The translations under genes were made by a program, and so were the position numbers. DNA of 64,000 nucleotides from Misgurnus anguillicaudatus. Lineage: Eukaryota > Chordata > Actinopteri > Cypriniformes > Cobitidae. The notes under the pieces are model-generated. The model did no database searches and was not told where the DNA came from. It worked only from the letters and a program-made list of their open reading frames with translations. The stretch covers positions 10,235,001-10,299,000 of the forward strand of contig NC_073359.2 in NCBI RefSeq assembly GCF_027580225.2. The letters run 5' to 3'. Shown here piece by piece: positions 31,287-43,825 of this stretch. Numbering within the stretch: position 1 is the first letter of the stretch; each line of letters begins with the position of its first letter.

Positions 31287-31797
31287 TTTAACCCTTTAAC
31301 TGGCGCAGCCCTTTTTGAGTGGGGGGTTGGTGAAAAGGTGATATACACCTTTAAATTAATATAACTCTGGCATTTTTTTTTTGGTCTAGAAGCCTAATTG
31401 TGGTTTTAATTTTGGTAATTTTTGGTTTTAAAGAAGACACTTCAACGTTTTTTAGGGAAGTGTCTGGAGGTGAAAATATTAATTTTTTTTAAAGCAGTTT
31501 ACATTTATTTGTAATAAATAAAAATGCAATATAGTATACTTTTTAATACATAAAATTGTCAAAAAACTGAGGTTTGTGCTGGTTTGCTTTGAGGTTTGCT
31601 GCATACTTGTGTCACAAATGAATAAATTACAGTTACTGCATTATTATTACTGCTAAAAGGTTTTGAAATATGAAAACTACATTCTTAGACCTTTCCAACA
31701 ATATATAGTTTGTCGTGATAGATTAACATTTACATAGAAAATATTGAAATAAACGTAGGTGTCCCGCTCACGGGACAGCGCCAATTAACGGGTTAAA
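31287..31797. mobile_element. MITE with TTTAACCCTTTAACTGGCGC ends
   Basis: Left TTTAACCCTTTAACTGGCGC and right (inverse) TTTAACCCGTTAATTGGCGC are clear inverted ends around an AT-rich, non-coding interior. Like family T it has TTAA near both ends, but the internal sequence is unrelated. Confidence 0.78.
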
Positions 31798-32100
31798 TAT
31801 ATGTCAAATACAAGTTAATTTTATAAAGTATATTTTTGAAGTTGAAAATATATTTAATTTGAACCTTTTCAACCCTGTTACTGTTATAGGTTTGTAAGAT
31901 AAACAGTTTTTCTTCCAATGCGATGTGAATATATTTCTATGGATTAAAATATATGGAGGGCTAAATATATTTTTAATGCTTCAAAATGTATTTATTTTTA
32001 AAGTAATATATTTACCGGTATATATAATATATTTTTTGGTCATTTTTTTGTATATTTTGAAATATATTTAAAAATATATATATTTTTGCCATATGGAAGT

Positions 32101-33250
32101 ATGCATTGTATCTTGTATTTGTGCATACTTACAAAAGGTACAATAATGAATGATCAAAATACATCTGTATGTTCAGTCGGCTGTGTTTTATTCAAATTAA
32201 ACTGCAAGGAGACATATTAAGTAGGCCTATATTAAGTACCAAACGGTACAATACAAATCTGTTTAACTAAGACGAGCAAGTATTTATTTATCTATGTCTG
32301 CTTTGTTACTTTAAAATTTTTTAAAAACGTCTTAAAAAAGTCAAGAGGATCAGTAAAGAAACTACAAGCAGCTAACTGAACAATTAAAGTAAATCATGAT
32401 TTTGATGGGCTTTTCTCTGGTTGCTCAAGATTCAAGTAAATGTTGCATAGGGAAGCGAGAGGAATATCAGATATCATATCTTCACTGTTGTAATCGGAGC
32501 TGCAGTGGACTGTCTGGAAATGCAGCGGGAAGCACAAAATTGAGAATCCCAAAGGTCACGTCATCATTTCGCTTGTCTGTCTGCGATTTAGCCCCAGTTC
32601 AGCTTTGATCGCATGTTCACCCACAGCGGGTGACACTTTCTAGAAGTGCTGCATCAAAGTCGTGTACCAACCTATAAACGGAGGGAACCCAATGTCTCAC
32701 CTTAGTTTAACACTGAAGGTGAACTGGATGTCTTTTTCACACAGAATATATCTGAAACCAGACACGTACAGAAAGCCTTCAGTAATGGATCATTTTGTGA
32801 CCCTATACAATGTGGCAACCATACCACAGAGTCAAGGCAGTTGTACATATTTCTTTGAAGAAAGAAAGGCTGAGCAGAATCTATCGGGAAGAACCTTCAG
32901 AAAGTCAAGCAGAATAAAAAAAAATCAAACCTTTTAATCCAGAAGTTTATTTCATGACATTGGTGAACCTACCTGGACCCTGCCTGTGTAATTTTGTGCA
33001 CAGTATCTTAAAAAATTCCTTACTTCACAGATCCCAGAACATTCGCTATGCTCCACAAACACTTATCGGCTCCTTCCCCCAGGACTAAAGATCTGTGCAC
33101 ATTGGGTCAGAAATACATTTAAAAAAAATTAAATGTGACCTCTGCATTTAACTCATCCCGATGTAGTGAACGCACACATGCGCACGCAAACACAAGCACA
33201 TGCACACACACCAGGACTGCAGCCCCCAACAGGGAGGAAGTGAGCTTGTT
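32101..33250. other. Intron; mostly unique, SINE-like scrap at the end
   Basis: 32350-32950 has fairly balanced composition and two plus-strand frames (32396-32608, 32662-32937) without recognisable domain or splice support. 33085-33245 (AAATGTGACCTCTGCATTTA, then CACACACACCAGGACTGCAG) resembles a common teleost dispersed repeat. Confidence 0.4.
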
Positions 33251-34354
33251 CACTGAAAAAAATGATTCATTAAAGGATTAGTCCATTTTCTAAAAAGAAA
33301 AATCCAGATAATTTACTCACCACCATGTCATCCAAAATGTTGATGTCTTTCTTTCTTCAGTCGAGAAGAAATTATGTTTTTTGAGGAAGGCATTGCGGGA
33401 TTTTTCTCATTTTAATGGACTTTAATAGAGCCCAACATTTGGTGCTTAACACTTGGCAGTTTTTTTCGGCGGAGTTTCAGAGGACTATAGACAGTCCCGG
33501 GCGAGGCGTGGGGGTCTTGTCTGTCGAGACGATTGTCATTTTTGACAAGAAAAATGACAAATACACACTTTTGGGGCACGGCTTCTCGTCTAGATCCGGT
33601 CGTGATGCGGTAGCGTGACCCCACGCAATTCGTCATCACGTCAAGAGGTCACAGAGGACGAACGCGAAACTCCGCCCCAGTGTTTACATGTGTTGAGGAA
33701 GAGGACCGTTCCTACGTTGTTGTATGTCAACTGATACCAATTTATGTCTTTGTGTCAGTTTATTGTTTACAATGGTCCGCAAATGTGCATTTTATATATG
33801 TAATACGTGACCTCTCTACGTCACTACGCATTTACGTTAGGTCGCGCTGGACCGGATCTAGACGAGAAGTTGTAGTTTAAAAGTACATATTTTTTTATTT
33901 TTCTTGTCAAAAATGACAAGACCCTTATGCCTCGTTTGGGATTTGTTTATAGTCCTTTAAAAACTCCGTTGAAAAAAACTGTTGAGTGTTGAGTTGAGTG
34001 TTGAATGTTGGGCTCTATTAAAGTCCATTAAAATTAGAAAAATCCTGCTATGTTTTCCTCAAAAAACATAATTTCTTCTCAACTGAACAAAGAAAGACAT
34101 CAACATTTTGGATGACATGGTGGTGAGTAGGTTGTCTGGATTTTTCTTTTAAGAAAATTGACTAATCCTTTAAATTAAATCAATTTTTTTAAGGTAAGTG
34201 GTTGCAATCTATTTATTTAAGCTACATTTAAACAAAAGTTTTAAATTTTATTTTACTTTACTATTCTTTTTTGTTTAAATGTAGCTTAAATAAATGTATT
34301 GCAACCACTTACCATAAAAAAATGATTAAATTCAATGAATCATTTTTTTCAGTG
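33251..34354. mobile_element. Palindromic MITE with CACTGAAAAAAATGATT ends, split by family R
   Basis: CACTGAAAAAAATGATTCAT at 33251 is mirrored by ATGAATCATTTTTTTCAGTG at 34335-34354. The right arm also holds its own large palindrome (AAGGTAAGTGGTTGCAATC at 34192 against GCAACCACTTACC near 34310). The family R copy 33271-34173 is inserted 20 bp from the left end. Confidence 0.8.
33271..34173. mobile_element. Foldback MITE family R, complete copy
   Basis: TAAAGGATTAGTCCATTTTC to GAAAATTGACTAATCCTTTA. The two arms are inverted copies for over 200 bp (CACCACCATGTCATCCAAAA, GTTGATGTCTTTCTTTCTTC, AAGAAATTATGTTTTTTGAG), and parts of the middle are also inverted (GATCCGGTC, GACGAGAAG, TTTTTGACAAGAAAAA). 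No protein coding. Copies: 16841-17291, 52104-52995. Confidence 0.88.
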
Positions 34355-34601
34355 TTGCTCAAGTGATCTAAATGATAGCTTGTTGCTATTCATCCATTCC
34401 CAGTGAACATTTTCTACTTTTTGAATGATTAAAATTTCATTTGTTCATAATTAACCTAAAATATGTGACGTGTGGGTCATTGCTGCTATTTATAATTATT
34501 ACATCATAAGTCGATAAACACCTTACACGAGTGCCGCGTCAAAAGTGAACATGTTTATACGTATGAATCTGCCTGCCGTCACTGAAATCTATTCTCAGGA
34601 G
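34355..34601. other. Short intron stretch, nothing recognised
   Basis: AT-rich, no repeat or coding signature seen. Confidence 0.5.
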
Positions 34602-35064
34602 CAGTGGCAGCTAGTGACTGCTCATTCGAGGGGCGCTAATTCAAAATAAGTGTTCGGAGTGTCATGTGTAAGGTTCCCTTTTCCAAAATATGTGTACTGT
34701 GTGTCGAGAGATCCTGTGTGCATCACGTGTTTTGTCAAAATAAGTGCCTGCTGCACACGCGTCAAAACCGTTTATGATGAAAGAGACGCTCACATTCACA
34801 AAATACACGCAAGACACTCCCTTAACACTAAACTCTGATTACGCATGAGATTATGCGAGTATCTGGCGTCTCTTTTATCATAAACCCTTTAGACGCATCT
34901 GCAGCAGGCACTTATTTTGGCAGGACACGTGACGCACACACGATCTCTCAAAGCGCAGAACACATATTTTGAAATGACGAACCACAGACATGATGGGCTA
35001 CATACATGTTGTGACGAACTTCGCATCGTGCGCCCTCAAAAAAAGAAGTCCCCAGCCGCCACTG
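34602..35064. mobile_element. hAT MITE, 8-bp TSD CTCAGGAG
   Basis: Exact duplication CTCAGGAG at 34594-34601 and 35065-35072. Ends CAGTGGCAGCTAGTGAC and (inverse) CAGTGGCGGCTGGGGAC. It is nearly symmetrical inside: AAAATAAGTGCCTGCTGCA at 34738 returns inverted at 34900, and GATGAAAGAGACGC is mirrored by GCGTCTCTTTTATC. 463 bp, non-coding. Confidence 0.93.
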
Positions 35065-35265
35065 CTCAGGAGACCTGTGTTCAAATCCTGAACTCAATAC
35101 TGCCTATAGTTTTTGTCATTTAAAATATCATTTAAAACATGTATTGTATGTTTATAAACCTCTGAATTTGAAAATGAAATATTTTAATTATTTAAAAAAA
35201 TGAAATAATGAAAAAGAATAAAAATACCGCAACTGTTGGATAACTTTTATTTCCTGTAAAAGTGT
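35065..35265. other. Short AT-rich intron stretch
   Basis: No recognised feature. Confidence 0.5.
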
Positions 35266-35751
35266 GTATTAGTACATGTTAACGATATGCAAAAGGTACA
35301 TAATGCAAAGTAAACAATGACGCGAGTTATCGTCTCCAACGTAAATCTCTTTTCTTGGACTGCAACAAACACACGGATTGTAGGCAACAGTTTACTTCCT
35401 GGGATTGGTGATGTAGAAGACCGACATTATCATAATTCCTCCTATTTCGGACTTACAGCCTGTAAGTTAACTCCTGTTAGCAACCGAATCTTTCAAACAT
35501 GGTAAGGAGTGTTACATTTCCTGCTGACGTCCAATCTCCAGTCCAATCACAAAGTACAGATTAGCTGGCCAATCAGGGACACAGAGCTTTTCAAATCCAT
35601 GCATTTTAGGAAAAGAGTGAAATCTGGAGCTACAATAATGTACGTCATGTGGAAAATAATGTGTTTTTAACCATAAACCACACGAACACATTGTATTATA
35701 CCAAATACACAAAATAACTTTGTTTTTAGCAATGAAATAGGGGCTCTTTAA
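35266..35751 (+). mobile_element. MITE family V, copy 2 (right end complete)
   Basis: Starts inside the family at GTGTGTATTAGTACATG and runs to the right end AATAGGGGCTCTTTAA, the inverse of the left end at 28680. Contains GCATTTTAGGAAAAGAGTGA and ACACATTGTATTATACCAAA. The first ~50 bp of the family are lost. Confidence 0.8.
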
Positions 35752-37087
35752 CAGCTGCAACTCATGTCCCAGTTTGGACTTTTCAGCGAAATCCAGTGTT
35801 AAGCAAAACTCAGCTCGTACACCGGATAAACAAACTATATCAATTATTTTCAAAAGGCTGGCTTACTTCTCCTTACATCCAAAAACACTTTCATGCCATT
35901 GTTGAGTCTTGATATAAAACAAAGCTGTCGCGTGAAGTAACTTCTAGCGTCTTCGGTTCTCGCTCTCCCGCTGATTGACGTGTGGGCGTGCTTTTCCCGG
36001 AAAGTGCCCATAAAAGAAATGTTACGTAAGGTCTACACACGATACATAAGATGTACCCATGTTCGAAAAAAACTTTACGAAACTTGTACGAACCCTGGCA
36101 AAGTGCATTCGGCACAGAAATACTCTGTCACACAGCTTTTTTAGACACTTTGCCTATGTTTAGTATGAGGAATCCAACTCTTAAACTGTGCTAATAAGTC
36201 AAAATGCATGAAATACCATTACCCCCCCCCCCTAAGAAATAGTAGGATAGGCTGATTTGAGATTCTGGAAATGAGATAGCGGGTTAACATCATAATCCCG
36301 CCTCCAGATGCAAAGTGGGTGTTGGAATGTTCAAAAACAAAATACCGCTTTTCACTCTTACACAATTTATTTTTTACAACAAAAGAAGAATGAACACGAA
36401 GTTGTATCCAACTATGCTGGAGCCTTTAATATGCATGCAGCTTAGAGGTCTGAACATATCTGGCATGTGCCAACAGTTAATTTAAGTCTGATCTAAACAA
36501 ATGTAACATGGTGCTATGCAGCTGCTATAATGAACAAGTGCTTGAAAAGGCCTCGGCCCTGAATTCTGAAAGCTCTATATGGTGGCAGACTCAAAACTTG
36601 TAAAGTGTTTCACTCTCTGGTATCCTGCTGGTTTATTGGCTGTCCCCTTTTAAAAAGGCAGATGACATCCAGGCCTAGCACAAAAGAGTGAGACAAGTGT
36701 AGACTGGAAAGCATTAAAGGCAATATGGAAAACGTCTTCATGGAGATAAAAGCCCATGTTTCATCATAAAAATAGAAGACGTACTGTAGTCACCAGATGG
36801 ATGAAGCCGTGAAGGAGGCTCCTGTCCAATCAAATTCCTTTTACCTGACCTAATTTCCTGCACCAAAACACATGTGAATCTATCTGTAACGTTGTGGAGA
36901 GATGAAGCAGGACGCGGATCCAAATGCAGTAAGTTTAATAAGAATAGAACATTCCCACTGGTAAACGCAAAGACGAGGATTCCACACCTTGGTTAACTTA
37001 AAATCAAGGACCTTTAAGGTCCAATACCCTCAAATTCAATGACATTTCAAGGGACAGCAAAGTTACCTTGTAAGAGTAGAGTTAGCA
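35752..37087. other. anos1 intron, little recognised
   Basis: 36150-36240 (TTTGCCTATGTTTAG, GTGCTAATAAGTCAAAATGC, then a C run at 36223) shares a repeat with the inverse of 61640-61710. 36450-36900 looks single-copy and has no frame worth calling. Confidence 0.45.
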
Positions 37088-37450
37088 TCTTTCAATAGCA
37101 GAGGACTATTTTAGGGCAGTGCATAATATCATTGTGCCTCCTGCAGCCATGTTACGGCAGCAAAGCTCTTGATTATTAGGCCAGAATGAGAGTATAGTTC
37201 CTAGACATATCTGCCTAGAAAATCACAACTTTTAATTTCCATCAGTACACGATGTAACTACAGAAGAGTCAAGCTTTAAGTAGGAAAAATATTGATTTGG
37301 TTATTTTTAGCGCGATGCTAATGGTCTAATCAGATTCAATGGATTTTGCTAAGCTATGCTAAAAGTGGCACCACCAGACCCAGAGATCAGCTGAATGGAT
37401 TCCAAAACGATAAGAATAAAATGTTTAACTCTAGGAGAGGTAGAAAATGA
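37088..37450 (+). mobile_element. Palindromic MITE family P, copy 2 (one arm)
   Basis: CTTTCAATAGCAGAGGACTA, AATATCATTGTGCCTCCTGC, GAATGAGAGTATAGTTCCTA, TTTTGCTAAGCTATGCTAAA and GAATGGATTCCAAAACG match copy 3 at 49828-50263. The hairpin's first strand is missing, so only about half the palindrome remains. Confidence 0.82.
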
Positions 37451-37451
37451 G

Positions 37452-38060
37452 TAGCCTGGTTAAAACCAGACCATTCTCAGTAGTAACTGAGGTATGGTCT
37501 GGCAAAGCTTCATAGACAAATAATTTCCAAAGGGGGGCCTTGCTCAAATGCCTCTGGGCGCAATTGGATAGACCTAAAACCAATCAGAGCGATGAAGGGC
37601 ATGACTTATGCACCACTACCAGGGCTCGCCGCTTTCGCGAAGACCCATTCGTTTAGCCAAAAAAGTTGCAAGCTGGTATATCAGACTTTTGACGAATCCA
37701 TTTGGTAAGACAGCGATAACATCTTTTTTTAGATATGAAGACTTCGAGTGTTGTTCTTTGCTCGGGTTTTAACAAAAAGGAAAGTTTAAATCGCTTAAAA
37801 CAGACGCAATAGCTGATTCTAACGAGCTCACACGGGCATCCATCTTTGTAATGTACAAAATCTGCTTTAATGAAATTTGATTTCGTTAGTTTTTAGTCCA
37901 CAAACGTAGTCTTCAATACTGAAGGTCTGGTGTTTTTCGCTGCATTTTCTGGACAAAGCCCGCCCACAAGCTGTTTGACCGACATGTCAAACAACCAATC
38001 ACAGTTTGTTTCGTCTAGCGTCACGTTTCGGACTCCTCACAATAACGAGCCGGCTGGCAA
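37452..38060 (+). mobile_element. TAGCCTGGTTAAAACCAGACC element, partial
   Basis: Starts TAGCCTGGTTAAAACCAGAC directly after the family P copy. A short palindrome (CCAGACCATTCTCAGTAGTA, GAGGTATGGTCTGG) follows. Its end resembles that of 24965-25878. No right terminus was found; the boundary at about 38060 is a guess. Confidence 0.5.
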
Positions 38061-39053
38061 CAAGTCAGTTAATAACCAGCCGCAATCGAATAGCATCTAA
38101 ATAAACAACATTACTCACGATAGAACAACGTTGTGCACTTCATCAACAGCCACACCAATGAGATGCTCCCGTTAAATGTCGGTTTGAAGCATATCTCTCC
38201 ACTTTTTAACACTTACAATCAATTCAGTAGAACCGAACTTTTTGACTCCACTAACTGCCTCAAGCAAAACTCTTGGACGTCTTTTAGAGAGTCTATGCTG
38301 CGAACTTTGCATATTTTTGAGAATCCAATGATCATGATAACTGGTCATTATTATCCACATGAACACGAGTGATTCTCTTTCTCGATGGAACGTCAGAGTT
38401 TTGTTTTCCAGGGGCCCGAAATCTAATCGCGACACTCGCGTCTCCTGGAAATCCGGTTGATTTCAACCAATCAAAAGACGACTTTAGACATTCCCACAGG
38501 ATTTCCAGAAAAGTGTACGAAAAACATCAGACGTTCAGCCAACAGTTTGTGGGCGTGATGTCTGAGGCTGAGACTACCACAAACGTGACACCCAAATGTA
38601 GCATAATAAGTCTTGAATGAGAAGTGAGAGTTGAACGAATGCCCGTAGTGAACTAATTGTTTACAGTTTTTACACCCCAATTCAGTCAGAAACGTCAAGA
38701 TTGTGAGGCGAACAAATCTTTTTGGATTAAAATGCTTGGATATTCCATTTCCTTGGACTTTTGGAGACATTTATGATCAATTTGTTTTGGACAATTTCAC
38801 AGAAGCGGATAAAGGGAAGATTTTGAAGGTAAGTAAGCAAACCTAAAACGCGCCACCCGGTTCCGTTATAAATCATCTTATGCTTTATGTGTGCACTTAA
38901 TGGAATCCTGAGAGTCTAAGCTTTCAAACGATGTGCCGCATGACAGTATATTTTGAAGATTTAATGCTTCAAAGTTACAATGAAGTTTATGCTGTGTACG
39001 GCACAATGTTCCTTATCAGGTTAACATGTTTCATAAAAAGTGTTATCTTTTGA
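38061..39053. other. Probably repeat-derived, not classified
   Basis: Balanced composition with overlapping frames on both strands (38133-38372, 38172-38435, 38369-38620, 38471-38770). None shows a domain; overlap on both strands argues against coding. Confidence 0.4.
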
Positions 39054-39245
39054 ATGGACATCAACATATGGCAAAGTAACTTAAAGGGGCGTGTAATGTG
39101 GCAGAACAAATTCAGAAAATCTTTTTTTGAACCAGAGCAGAACCTTGCGAGACATCTTGAAAGACATTCAAACAAGATCGCAACAAATGGAAGAAAGCTG
39201 TGGTCCTTAAAAGAGTCAAGAGAAAAACTAAACAGTAAGTTATAG
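39054..39245 (+). pseudogene. Short frame with zinc-finger-like RHLERH, probable transposon remnant
   Basis: Sixty-three codons starting MDINIWQSNLKGRV. Near the end EPEQNLARHLERHSNK and SLKESREKLNSK resemble the C-terminal half of a C2H2/BED-like finger and the linker seen in fish transposon-derived recombinase proteins, but the paired cysteines are missing. I do not recognise the gene with confidence. Confidence 0.3.
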
Positions 39246-40633
39246 TTTCTGCTCTCACCTCTGATGAACCTTTAAATACCAGATGTAAAAATTGAGACAT
39301 TAGGAGAGATAGTGTATCACAAGGAAAATGAAACGTCCATTATTTCTTTCTTTTCAAAAATAACTCAAATTGCTTATCCATGTGGAAGTTGATGACAAAA
39401 GTCCATCCCACCCCCTAGCTAAGTCAATAAGCCAACATGGACTTCATTTAAAAAAGACGCTATCCCGAGTTCCTTTGTTGACCTTTCCCCGTTTCAACAT
39501 TCTCATTTTGCCTGTGTATGATTCAGAAGTAAGTCTCCATGTTCTGATTTAGTATACTGTCATGTAAATTTTCAATGCCTCCAGTCTCACCATGACAAAA
39601 ACCATATGTGAAGAAACATTTTTTATTCAAGCTTGGAGCATTTCTAAAACCCAAGAGCATTGAAGGAAATGTGTGGATGTGTTCACGGTGAAACGTCAGC
39701 CTCCTTGACGAATAGAGGACAGGCCGGTCATTAAGGTGTCACACACGCACTAAATGAACTGGAAAACATCCGTTGCTTACTGCACAGCAGTCGGCACACA
39801 CAATCTACACAGTGGTACATTATGGGAACAACATGGGTGTTCCAAATGTCTGCAGTTCATTCACTTGCCAATGTATTGGACAAAACGTGTGTGATCTTAC
39901 TCAGTTCAGGTGTCTGTAGGCCACACACAAAATATTGCTAAGGGTGGAGAAAAGGTGATGCATAGAGTTCAACAGCCTGCAGAAACTCTCCACGGCCGGA
40001 AGTCATCTATGCCGATCTTCTCATATGGTTCGAATGAATCCATCATCATAAACACTTTTACGTGCCGTTAAAGGTAACAGTGCATATTTTAGATGTGTAA
40101 ATGGTAACCAAGCATGATTTATGTAATTCTAGCTTTAAGACTTTTTTCTAATTCCATTGCTTTATGTAAAACCACTATGTAGTAAAAGAAAATGTGAAGC
40201 CGTTTTAAATTTTGTTGTATTGAATTAAAAACAATATTCTAATTTTTAATAATAATAATTACATATAAATTTTAGACAATAAAATGTGATTTTCCTGATA
40301 AATAACATTAATAATAAATAATAAAATAATTATGAAAGACTCTTCTCTAGCCATACCAAGTAAACAGTGCCTGCTAGTTAACCAAGTTCATTACAGTTAC
40401 ACATTAGTTTCACTTGACACAAAATGTATTAATATATTAATAACTAGTTCATAAACTGTTTAATTATTTATTCAATTTAAGTACATTTTTTTAGTTTTTT
40501 TTAATAATTTATCAGTATTTTAAATCACCTTACAGCAAATACACAGTAGTAAAGACAGATGTATATAAGCCAGGGGTTAAATTGAGATTTTTTATGTGGG
40601 GGCTCTGTTGGGGGGGGGCAAGAGGTAACATGT
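39246..40633. other. anos1 intron, repeat-poor to 40100 then AT-rich
   Basis: 39590-40100 lacks any repeat found elsewhere in the window and may hold conserved noncoding sequence. 40200-40560 is very AT-rich. No coding. Confidence 0.45.
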
Positions 40634-41049
40634 TTAAAGGGGACATATCATGAAATCTGACTTTTCCATGTTTTAATGCTATAATTGGGTCCCCAGTGCT
40701 TCTATCAACTTAGAAAATCAGAAAACAACCCAGTAACTTAGTTTTGGTAAACCAATCTCTGCAAGCATGTGAAAAAATAAGTAATTGAAATTTGGCTCCC
40801 CTGTGATGTCAAAGGGGATAATACCGCCCTTTAATCTGCACTATCCAACCACAGCACTACCATTTAGTGCAGAGATCAGCTCATTTGCATTTAAAGGGAC
40901 ATACCCCAAAATGGCACATTTTTGCTCACACCTACAAAGTGGCAATTTTAACATGTTATAAAAATTATCTGTACTCTGGGGACACCAAAGATTTATTTGA
41001 AATTTATTTGATTTATTTATCTTAAAGTCTTGTGAAATGTCCCCTTTAA
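40634..41049 (+). mobile_element. MITE family A, complete copy
   Basis: TTAAAGGGGACATATCATGA on the left, CTTGTGAAATGTCCCCTTTAA on the right; inverted ends of about 20 bp. GAAATTTGGCTCCCCTGTGA and TCAGCTCATTTGCATTTAAA are internal landmarks. Reference copy for the interrupted element 13632-15269. Confidence 0.88.
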
Positions 41050-41742
41050 TACTGATGACAGCAAAGCCACTGTTGTGTTTTAGTGACATGCTGGACCTCT
41101 GATGGGATTTGATACATTTTAGCTTTGAAGCTGTGCCAGAAGTTAACCCAATATATTTTAAAAAGAGCGTTTTAATTTGCATAAAATGATGCAAATCTAT
41201 GAATCTGACATCCTATATGCATTTGTTGCACATGCCGTTATGCACAATTGATCAAACTTTCAGAAAGTTATAAGAATCACACAACCTCCAGTGTTATCCA
41301 GTTAGCATATTGTAATAATGATGAGTAACATGGCTATAGACGGTTTCATCGGACGCACGTGCGTTGTCGCGGCTAGCGTCTGGTCGGAACTTTACTTTCG
41401 GTTTCTGTTTGTTTAATGGTCTGACTAGTGGCTAAAATGAACTCTGGAACAAATACCTCGTCAAAAATAACAAATGTTTTGGTTTTCTATAAATAGGGGG
41501 AGATGGCGGGCATATTTATTTATTTTCTCTAGCTTTTTTATGTGTTTATATCTACATATGTTTATGTGTGCTTTTATTGTATTATCCCTGTTCAGCACTT
41601 TGTGTGTTATCACAGATGCAGTGTGTTATCCTTAACACAGATGCAGTGTGTTATCCTTTCTTAACTTGTGCCTGTTGAACTGTCTTTGTCTACACCCATA
41701 AACCAGTATTATATTATCCAACACCACTAGACAGTTTATCAG
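41050..41742. other. Intron with a family B fragment
   Basis: 41050-41333 unrecognised; 41334-41496 is family B (listed separately); 41600-41660 has a small tandem duplication around AGATGCAGTGTGTTATCCTT. Confidence 0.5.
41334..41496. mobile_element. MITE family B, left half
   Basis: Starts CTATAGACGGTTTCATCGGA and ends in CAAATGTTTTGGTTTTCTAT, corresponding to 20-55 of the copy at the window start. The right half is absent. Together the two incomplete copies define the family. Confidence 0.8.
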
Positions 41743-42399
41743 TAGGGGTGTGACAGATCACAAAACTCACGGTTCGGATCACATTATGCTTTTTTTGAGA
41801 AACGGATGGGATCATTTTTCAGATCAGCAAAAAAGGGGTGGGAAAAATCAAATAAAGAAATTACAAACATTTATAAAAAAAGAACAAAGTTGAACATTAG
41901 GTAAGGTCTAAAATTAGCATTATGTACAGAAATTTAAAATTGTTTAAATGTATGGCTATCCAATATCATCAAAAAATAATTTACAAGTATGTTAGAAAAG
42001 GTTTGTACTCTAAAAATACTTTATTTGTAACAAACAGGAGATAAAGAATTTACAAACGGCTCTCTGCACGTTTCAGCACTTGGACAGCGTTTTTTTAAGC
42101 AAAGAGTTTTTTTAAGCATTACTTAAAAATGTTTCTCATCTCACCATATCCACAGATACAGAGTCATCATATACAATTAATCCGTGAGGTAGTATTTAAT
42201 TTTTTTTTTTAAAAACACATGCATTTGTTTAAAGCAAAGCATTTATTTACTTACCAAGCTACAGGTGAAGCAGCTCTTCGCCTTCTAACATCTCATAATT
42301 GGTCCTCATTTATGTCCAAGAGACTCAATAATAATCTTTTACATTCAATCCTTCAATCTTTCATATTTAAAAGCGTTGTCCTCCCGTTTCAGCCCGTTT

Positions 42400-42712
42400 A
42401 TAGGCGCATATTACTAATGCACTCTTTAAATAACAAAAAACATATTGCGCCATTGACTTTAGACTAGGTTTTTGTTGGTCAATGGCGTAGTCTATTTTAG
42501 TTGCCTCAAAATAGCAATGCGCAAACAATGCACCTGAACACACCTCGTTTTCAGACCCCCTTTTGGGCGCAAAAGGGGGCGCAAATGCATTTGCTATTTA
42601 AACAACGTGGCGCTAAACGTGAAAATTATAATTGAGCAGGGTGGAAACTAGCAAAAGACACTTGCGTCGCGCATTGCTGCATTGCGCCGGGTGTAAGATA
42701 GAGCCCTTTAAG
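42400..42712 (-). mobile_element. GGGCTCTATCTTACACC element, partial
   Basis: On the minus strand begins GGGCTCTATCTTACACCCGG, CGCAATGCAGCAATGCGCGA, then TTTGCGCCC; a common fish repeat. The far end is not clear. It lies inside the hAT element 41743-43825. Confidence 0.55.
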
Positions 42713-43040
42713 TTAAGCACAGAATCTATACATAAACTTAAAACATAAACAAATGTTTTTATTTGAAAAAGAATACTGTATAGTTCATTTAGTTTTTATG
42801 TGCCCTGTCAAGCACAAAAAATGTTAGGTTCGCTTTTTGAAACGCATCTCTCCGTGTATACACTTAGGAGTGCACTTAAACGTGACCGCACACACAGACG
42901 GAGGGCCAACTACAAACAGCGCCGCATAAACAGTCGCTCAACATAAAAACGTTACGTTGTTTTTCATTGCTCTATTCACCAAATGTATTTTAATCAACTT
43001 TTATAGTAATAGACATTTATAGTATCTATACTCTCTCTAT

Positions 43041-43539
43041 CAGTCCCTCCAGAAAAACGCGATTGTGCGATCGCGCGATATATTGCATAATCAGCCAAAG
43101 TCCGCATATTTAGGCGGGGCTGCATTTTTTCCAAATACGACACACTTTCGCCCCATTAATTACATATTTTCGCGCACAAAATATGCGGGGCTTGCTTGAT
43201 TTCATAATCTCCGCATTTTCGTAGCAAAAAGTCACATATATATTGGCAGAAAGTTGAAAAATGTTGCATTTACTTCCCAAAAGCGCAGCGGTGTCCTCTA
43301 TTGCCATGGGAACATTATGAAGTGACGTGATTATGTGACGTGAACATCATTGCAGCCTTTGCAAGTTTTTGCAGTTTTTGCAAGTTCCGCAATTTTCGCA
43401 AATTCCCGCAATTCCATCGCATAAATTGCATAAATATCCCGCATATTCCATCGCATTTTTTTAAGAAAACGTGCCACAAAATCGAGGATTTTTGCCCGCA
43501 ACAATCACAAAAAAACTCTGCGTTTTTCTGGAAGGACTG
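43041..43539. mobile_element. MITE with CAGTCCTTCCAGAAAAACGC ends, TSD CTCTAT
   Basis: Ends CAGTCCCTCCAGAAAAACGC and (inverse) CAGTCCTTCCAGAAAAACGC, flanked by CTCTAT at 43035-43040 and 43540-43545. The interior has repeated CGCAxTT and GCGGGGC words and no coding. It sits inside the hAT element 41743-43825. The 6-bp duplication could be the surviving part of an 8-bp one. Confidence 0.85.
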
Positions 43540-43825
43540 CTCTATAGTCTACACATTATGAGTTCTGATCTTTGAAGGGCATAGGGATGATCATGTCTGA
43601 CTGGAGCTGGACTGGATACATTCAACCGCACGTGCATCTGTGCATATAGAAAGCTGCTCACTTTAGTGCCTTTGAATGTTCACTTGAATGTTACTATTTT
43701 CAAGCCTTTGAAACATGTGCAAATGATAAACTTTCCCCATTTAAATTTGCGTGTTAATCCGTGAATTGCATGCGAGCTGAGCCGTGGGTCATGATCCGTA
43801 CCAACTGCGATCCATCACACCACTA

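Larger units (their letters stand above)
30570..32100. mobile_element. AT-rich foldback MITE region (AAATATATTT words), with two insertions
   Basis: CAGCCCATACGGAAAAA with CCAAAAATACATTTTAAATA on the left is mirrored by TTTTTGCCATATGGAAGTA on the right, and the whole stretch consists of AAATATATTT/AAATACATTT words. Two TTAA-ended MITEs (30660-31151, 31287-31797) interrupt it. Confidence 0.6.
41743..43825. mobile_element. hAT element, 8-bp TSD TTTATCAG
   Basis: Exact duplication TTTATCAG at 41735-41742 and 43826-43833. Ends TAGGGGTGTGACAGATCAC and (inverse) TAGTGGTGTGATGGATCGC. At 2083 bp it includes at least two later insertions: 43041-43539 and a fragment around 42400-42712 (ending GGTGTAAGATAGAGCCC). 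No transposase domain is readable. Confidence 0.92.
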
